Source: Actinomadura latina NBRC 106108 (GTDB lineage: Bacteria; Actinomycetota; Actinomycetes; Streptosporangiales; Streptosporangiaceae). From it: a stretch of DNA of 52,805 nucleotides. Position 1 is the first letter of the stretch. The number at the start of each line of letters is the position of its first letter. This document shows, piece by piece, positions 48,986 through 52,805 of the stretch. The stretch lies in NCBI RefSeq assembly GCF_001552195.1, contig NZ_BCQS01000047.1:1-52805 (forward strand), written 5' to 3'. Made by a program: the position numbers and the translations under genes. The notes beneath the pieces were generated by a model. That model ran no database searches and was not told where the DNA came from. It saw only the letters and a list, made by a program, of their open reading frames with translations.

Positions 48986-50242
48986 CTACCGCGTCGCGCT
49001 CTCGGCCGCGGCCTGCGCGGCGGTCATCGCCCGTTGCGGGTCTTTCGCCCCGCTCAGGGCCGCCTGGACCGCACCCCACATCGGCTCGGAGATCTTCGGG
49101 TACTTGGTGCCGAGGTCGCCACTGGTGCGGCCCTTGGCGGCCTCGACCGCGTCCGCCCAGACTTTCAGCCCCGGATCGGCGGCGATCTGCTGGGCTCGCA
49201 CCTGCGCGGTCGGGGCGATGTACGAGAGCGTCGTCGTGGTGGTGAGCGAGTTGCCGGTGCTGGTCAGGCACGTCACCAGCTTCTGGGACGTGGCGTAGCG
49301 GCCGGTGTCCCTCTGGACGGGGATGCTCACGAACTCACCGCCGGTCGGCGCCGGCGCGGTGCCGCCGTTCCGGCCGGGGACCGGGATGATGCCGTACGAG
49401 AGGCCCGCCTTCCTGGCGTTGGCCAGCTGCCAGGTGCCGTTCTCGGCGAAGGCGTAGTCGCCGGTGGCGAACTGCTGCCAGCTCGTGGTCTGGGTGTTGT
49501 TGATGACCGAGCTGGGCGCGTAGCCCTTCTTGAGCCAGTCGGCCCACAGCGCCAACGCCGAGACGCCCTCCGGGGAGTCCAGCTTGGTGAGCTGTGCGCC
49601 GGCTCCCCAGAACCACGGCAGGAACTGGAAGCTGCCCTCCTCCGTGCCGATCGCGGAGAACGTGATGCCCTTCTTGCCCGCGGCCTTCACCTTCGCGAGA
49701 ACGGCGGTCAGCGACGCCCAGTCCTTGACGGAGGCTATGTCCGCCCCGGCCTTCGCGAGGACCTTCTTGTTGTAGTAGAGGGCCAGCGTGTTGGCGCCGA
49801 TCGGGATGCCGTACGTCTTGCCCCCGCGCTGCCCGGCGGCCAGCAGGTTCGGCGCGATGGCCGAGGTGTCGAGCTTGGTCTCCTCCGTGGTCGTGAGGAC
49901 GCCGCCCTCCGCCAGTGTGGAGACGACGGGGTTGTCCTCGATGAGCAGGTCCGGGGCGTTGCCCTGCTGGGCGGCCAGCAGGGCCTTATTCGTCAGGTCG
50001 CTGGTGTCGTAGGCGGTGCGCTTGACGCTGACCCCGGCCTGCGCGCCGCACTCGTCCAGCAGCTTCACCCAGCCGGAGCCCTTGTCGTACTGCGGGTAGG
50101 GATCCCAGACGGTGTACGTGCCGCCCTGGGCCGCGTCCGGGCCGCCGCCCGAGGAGGTGGAGCACGCGGTCAGGCCGCCCGCGGCCGCCATGACCGCGAG
50201 GATCAGGCCGGCCGTGGACCGGCTCGCTGTCACTGATCCCAT
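48986..50242 (-). CDS. Sugar-binding lipoprotein of the ABC importer
   Basis: A 418-residue extracellular solute-binding protein of the CUT1 type. It has a lipoprotein signal with lipobox LTAC (Cys27 in AAGGLTACSTSSGG). The mature part follows the family: YTVWDPYPQYDKGSGWVKL, APDLLIEDNPVVSTLAEGG, YGIPIGANTLALYYNKKVLA, FQFLPWFWGAGAQL and WQQFATGDYAFAENGTWQL. The ATG at 50240-50242 follows GAGGG; the in-frame start further upstream would read through the operator. First gene of the importer operon, it would set its specificity, probably for an oligosaccharide released by the secreted hydrolases nearby. Its promoter has the CGAATCGATTCG operator. Confidence 0.92.
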   Translation of the reverse strand: MGSVTASRSTAGLILAVMAAAGGLTACSTSSGGGPDAAQGGTYTVWDPYPQYDKGSGWVKLLDECGAQAGVSVKRTAYDTSDLTNKALLAAQQGNAPDLLIEDNPVVSTLAEGGVLTTTEETKLDTSAIAPNLLAAGQRGGKTYGIPIGANTLALYYNKKVLAKAGADIASVKDWASLTAVLAKVKAAGKKGITFSAIGTEEGSFQFLPWFWGAGAQLTKLDSPEGVSALALWADWLKKGYAPSSVINNTQTTSWQQFATGDYAFAENGTWQLANARKAGLSYGIIPVPGRNGGTAPAPTGGEFVSIPVQRDTGRYATSQKLVTCLTSTGNSLTTTTTLSYIAPTAQVRAQQIAADPGLKVWADAVEAAKGRTSGDLGTKYPKISEPMWGAVQAALSGAKDPQRAMTAAQAAAESATR

Positions 50243-50280
50243 GGTTGTGACCCTCCCGCTGAGCTGTCCGCACTGCGCAT

Positions 50281-50325
50281 CGAATCGATTCGCTTGAACA
50301 TAAACGCGCTCATCGCACACGTCAA
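50281..50325 (-). promoter_or_regulatory. ABC importer promoter and CGAATCGATTCG operator
   Basis: On the leftward strand, TTGACG (50320-50325) and TATGTT (50297-50302) are exactly 17 bases apart; four bases later lies CGAATCGATTCG (50281-50292). The transcript would begin near 50290, inside the operator. Confidence 0.8.
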
Positions 50326-50370
50326 TGGGGTCTGGTGGAAGCCGGTGGAGTCCAGGAGATGCCCCCAGGC

Positions 50371-50384
50371 GCACTCGATTCGAC
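50371..50384. promoter_or_regulatory. Degenerate CGAA-class site before the LacI gene
   Basis: Read on the reverse strand it is GTCGAATCGAGTGC, sharing TCGAATCGA with the island operator but with a broken right arm. A further TCGAAT half-site is at 50404-50409. It could give weak autoregulation of the gene at 50427. Confidence 0.4.
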
Positions 50385-50426
50385 TTACCATGTGGCTGGA
50401 CGTGTCGAATCAGGTGAGGAGCGCCG

Positions 50427-51452
50427 GTGAACATCGGGGAGATCGCCAGGCGGTCGGGCGTGTCGCGCAGCACCGTCTCCTACGCCCTCAGCGGCAAGCG
50501 TCCGGTGTCGGAGGCGACCAGGCGGCGCATCCAGGCCATCATCGACGAGCTCGGCTACCGGCCGAACGCCGCCGCCAGGGCGCTCAAGGAGGGCCGGTCC
50601 CACACCCTCGGCCTGGTCATCCCGCCGGCCGGCCGGCGCCTGACCGACATGCAGCTCGGCTTCGTGGCCAGCGTCGTCGACGCCGCCGCACGCGCCGACC
50701 TGGACGTGCTGCTGTCGCCGTCCGGGGGCGAGCACGACCGTTCGTTCGAGCGCGTGGTCGGCGGCCGGCGCGTGGACGGCGTCGTCCTCATGGAGATCCG
50801 GTTGGAGGACGACCGGGTCACCCGCCTGCGCGAGTCCGGACTGCCGTTCGTCGGCATCGGCCGCACCGCCCGCCCGGAGGAGATGTCCTGGGTCGACATC
50901 GACTACGAAACGCTGATCTCCCGATGCGTCCATCACCTGGCCGACCTGGGGCATCGCCGCATCGCCCTGGTCAACCGCTCCGCGGAGCTGGTGGCGGCGG
51001 GGTACGGTCCCGGTCACCGCGCCCAGGCCGGTTTCGCGCGCGCGGTCGACGAACGCGGTCTGGACGGTGCGCAGACCTGCTGCGCCGACGACGCCCAGTC
51101 CGGGATGGCCTGCGTGGAACGGCTTCTCGCCGAGCATCCCGACCTGACCGCCGTCGCCACCATCAACGAGGCCGCCATCCCGGGCATGTACCACGCGCTG
51201 GCCAAGGCGGGCCGGACGGTGCCGGGCGACTTCTCCATCACCGGCGTCGCCGCGCAGGACCTGGCGGAGAACCTCCACCCGCCCCTCACGGCCTCGGACG
51301 TGCCCGCCGACGACCTCGGCGCCCAGGCCGTCGAGATGCTCATCCAGCGCATCGCCGACCCCTCCACCCCGCACCGCCACGTCCTCGTCGCTCCACCCAT
51401 CGCCTTGCGCGACACGACCGCCCCCGCACGCCCCGGGAGCTCGCCCTCCTGA
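50427..51452 (+). CDS. LacI-family repressor, probable controller of the CGAATCGATTCG regulon
   Basis: A 341-residue LacI-type regulator. The HTH is at the very N-terminus: IGEIARRSGVSRSTVSYALS, with hinge SEATRRRIQAIIDELGYRPN and AAARALKEGRSHTLGLVIPP leading into the sensor. The sensor has DVLLSPSGGEHDRSFERV, RRVDGVVLMEI, WVDIDYETLISRCVHHLADL, TAVATINEAAIPGMYHAL and FSITGVAAQDLAENLHPPL. The last block differs from the usual GFDD, suggesting an unusual ligand. GAGGAG precedes the GTG at 50427. It is divergent from the importer whose promoter has a perfect operator, and no other regulator gene lies near the other operators. Binding is inferred from position, not shown. Confidence 0.9.
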   Translation: MNIGEIARRSGVSRSTVSYALSGKRPVSEATRRRIQAIIDELGYRPNAAARALKEGRSHTLGLVIPPAGRRLTDMQLGFVASVVDAAARADLDVLLSPSGGEHDRSFERVVGGRRVDGVVLMEIRLEDDRVTRLRESGLPFVGIGRTARPEEMSWVDIDYETLISRCVHHLADLGHRRIALVNRSAELVAAGYGPGHRAQAGFARAVDERGLDGAQTCCADDAQSGMACVERLLAEHPDLTAVATINEAAIPGMYHALAKAGRTVPGDFSITGVAAQDLAENLHPPLTASDVPADDLGAQAVEMLIQRIADPSTPHRHVLVAPPIALRDTTAPARPGSSPS

Positions 51453-51460
51453 CGGTCCCT

Positions 51461-51472
51461 CGAACCGATTCG
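51461..51472. promoter_or_regulatory. CGAACCGATTCG site between convergent genes
   Basis: Same sequence as 38312-38323. It lies between the stop of the LacI gene (51452) and the stop of the GH29 gene (51497), where no promoter is expected; see findings. Confidence 0.6.
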
Positions 51473-51496
51473 CTCCGCCGCTCAGGCCGTGCAGTG

Positions 51497-52805
51497 TCAG
51501 ACCGCGGTGATGGTCCATTGGTTGTTGGTGCTGGAGTTGGGCGCCCAGAGGATCGTGGTCGAGCCGACCGTGGTGGTGCCCGCGCCGTCCAAGGCCGTGC
51601 CGGTGCCGCGGTTGACGATCTGGCAGCGGCCGTTGCCGAGATCGTTCAGCCTCCATTGCTGGTTGTCGCCGCCGTTCCACGCCGCTTGCCGGGCGGATGC
51701 GCCGTTGGTGGCGTCGCCCCAGCTGTCGGCGACCATTCCGTTGGTGCGGTTGACGATGCGGTGGTAGCCGTTGCCCACATCCACCAGTTGCCACTGCAGG
51801 TTGGTGCTGCCGTCGTAGTTCCACTGCTTGAGCACGGCTCCGGAGGCCACGTTGCCGCCGCCGTCCAGGACGAGACCGCTGGTGACGTTGGCGATCCGCA
51901 CCCAGCCGGTCGGAGCCGGACCCGAGTCCAGGGCTGGAATCCGGCCGGAGAAGGTCAGCCTGACCACATACGCCCGGGCGCTGAACGGGGCGGTGGCCGA
52001 GGGCATCGCGATGCGCAGGCCGGACCCGTCCTGGCTGCGGTCGGGCAGGTCGAGGGACTCCCCGGCCGCGGGGCCGAGCAGCCGTACCGAGGTCAGCGAG
52101 CCCAGGTTGATCCGGTTCGAGGCCAGCGTGGTGATGCCGAGCGTGCCGCCAGGCCAGCCCAGTACTGTCGCGTACAGGACGGTGTTGTCCTTGCTGCGGG
52201 TGAACCGGATGTCCTTGCCGGTGCCCTCCCGCGGCGTGGAGAACGGGCCGCCGCCCATCTGCGTGGGGCCTTCGCCGTAGGCCGTCCAGGCCCGGGTCGC
52301 GTAGATGGACTCGCCGAAGCGCTTGAGGTGGTCCCCGATGCCGAGCAGAATGTCCCGCTGCCCGGACGGAATGGTGCCGTCGGCCATCGGTGCGATGTTC
52401 AGCACCATGTTGCCGTTCTTGCTGACCCGGTCGATCAGCGAGTGCAGCATGGCGTTGGTCGAGTAGTAGCCGATGCCCGCGGTGTAGCACCAGCTGGAGC
52501 TGGAGACGCTGTCGTCGGTCAGCCAGTACGGAGCCTGGATGTCGGCCGGCCCGCCGCGCTCGAAGTCGTAGACCTCGCCCCTGTTGTTGAACCCGTCCTT
52601 GTAGGTGGCGACCACTTCCTTGTTCCAGGAGATCGCCTGGTTGTAATAGTGGGCCAGGAAATTGAGGCGCTGCGACTCGTCGATCCGGCCCAGGTTGAAG
52701 TCCTGGTAGATGATGTCGGGCTGGTAGCCGTCGATGACTTCGCGGAGCTTGTCGTACCAGAGCTGGACCTGAGAGGCCCAGTCGAGCTGGCCGTACAGCT
52801 TCCTC
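51497..52805 (-). CDS. GH29 alpha-L-fucosidase with C-terminal ricin-type domain (5' end beyond the window)
   Basis: The last 435 residues or so of a fucosidase-type protein are visible; the start lies past the right edge. The barrel segment VIDGYQPDIIYQDFNLGRID carries the Asp at the position of the GH29 nucleophile (usually PDxxWxD). IGYYSTNAMLHSLIDRVSKN and GNMVLNIAPMADGTIPSGQR are hallmark GH29 stretches before the C-terminal beta-sandwich. After PTGWVRIANVTSGLVLDGGG a beta-trefoil begins (NLQWQL, NQQWRLND, NNQWTITA repeats), like the ricin/CBM13-type domains on the neighbouring enzymes. It would release fucose. Whether it shares the CGAATCGATTCG control depends on the unseen promoter. 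Confidence 0.87.
   Translation of the reverse strand, partial: RKLYGQLDWASQVQLWYDKLREVIDGYQPDIIYQDFNLGRIDESQRLNFLAHYYNQAISWNKEVVATYKDGFNNRGEVYDFERGGPADIQAPYWLTDDSVSSSSWCYTAGIGYYSTNAMLHSLIDRVSKNGNMVLNIAPMADGTIPSGQRDILLGIGDHLKRFGESIYATRAWTAYGEGPTQMGGGPFSTPREGTGKDIRFTRSKDNTVLYATVLGWPGGTLGITTLASNRINLGSLTSVRLLGPAAGESLDLPDRSQDGSGLRIAMPSATAPFSARAYVVRLTFSGRIPALDSGPAPTGWVRIANVTSGLVLDGGGNVASGAVLKQWNYDGSTNLQWQLVDVGNGYHRIVNRTNGMVADSWGDATNGASARQAAWNGGDNQQWRLNDLGNGRCQIVNRGTGTALDGAGTTTVGSTTILWAPNSSTNNQWTITAV

Overview
The window is GC-rich (roughly 70% by eye), densely coded, often uses GTG or TTG starts, and contains glgE, PaaX and IclR regulators, TerD proteins and many secreted CBM2/ricin-lectin hydrolases. 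This points to a filamentous actinomycete; an Actinomadura/Streptosporangiales-like host is my inference. No tRNA, rRNA, CRISPR array or insertion sequence was seen.

Region A (1-6.1 kb) is mixed housekeeping and orphan genes: the 5' part of glgE, a STAS anti-anti-sigma-like protein, a TusA-like protein, a 57-residue unknown protein coupled to a transglutaminase-fold protein, a stand-alone LigD-type polymerase, a cytochrome P450 and a broken aminotransferase gene.

Region B (6.1-17.1 kb) looks like an aromatic or related ring-compound catabolic island. A PaaX regulator is divergent from an SDR / amidohydrolase / MaoC operon. An IclR regulator converges with a tightly overlapping operon for a CoA-transferase, a citryl-CoA-lyase-like enzyme, LigB and LigA extradiol dioxygenase subunits and an oxidoreductase. 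A divergent TRZ/ATZ-type amidohydrolase and a dienelactone hydrolase follow. The set resembles a meta-cleavage pathway whose lower branch uses CoA chemistry; the substrate is unknown.

Region C (17.1-27.6 kb) holds uppP, a 1108-residue fusion of an S9 peptidase and a class C beta-lactamase-type hydrolase coupled to a MetE-like gene, a secreted CE1 esterase, two TerD-family genes, and TetR and MarR regulators.

Region D (27.6-52.8 kb) is a polysaccharide-degradation island. It encodes two further CE1-CBM2 esterases, GH43-CBM6, an SGNH esterase-CBM2, two GH54 arabinofuranosidases with ricin-type domains plus a frameshifted GH54 remnant, GH12-CBM2, a GH59 galactosidase, a clan GH-A enzyme, a cytoplasmic GH63-like glycosidase, a complete sugar ABC importer without its ATPase, two LacI regulators and a GH29 fucosidase cut by the right edge.

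The most interesting structure is regulatory. The 12-bp palindrome CGAATCGATTCG (or one-mismatch CGAACCGATTCG) recurs at six places in 38.3-51.5 kb. In four promoter regions it lies just downstream of a recognisable -10 box: GH54, GH59, the clan GH-A enzyme and the ABC importer. This suggests one LacI-type repressor, most likely the one encoded at 50427-51452, controlling an uptake and degradation regulon for an arabinose- and galactose-containing glycan. Two other LacI-type operator classes (GGGAGCGCTCCC and TGTTAGCGCTAACA) and a GAAAGTTTC repeat lie in the same island, so several sugar-sensing circuits are interleaved.
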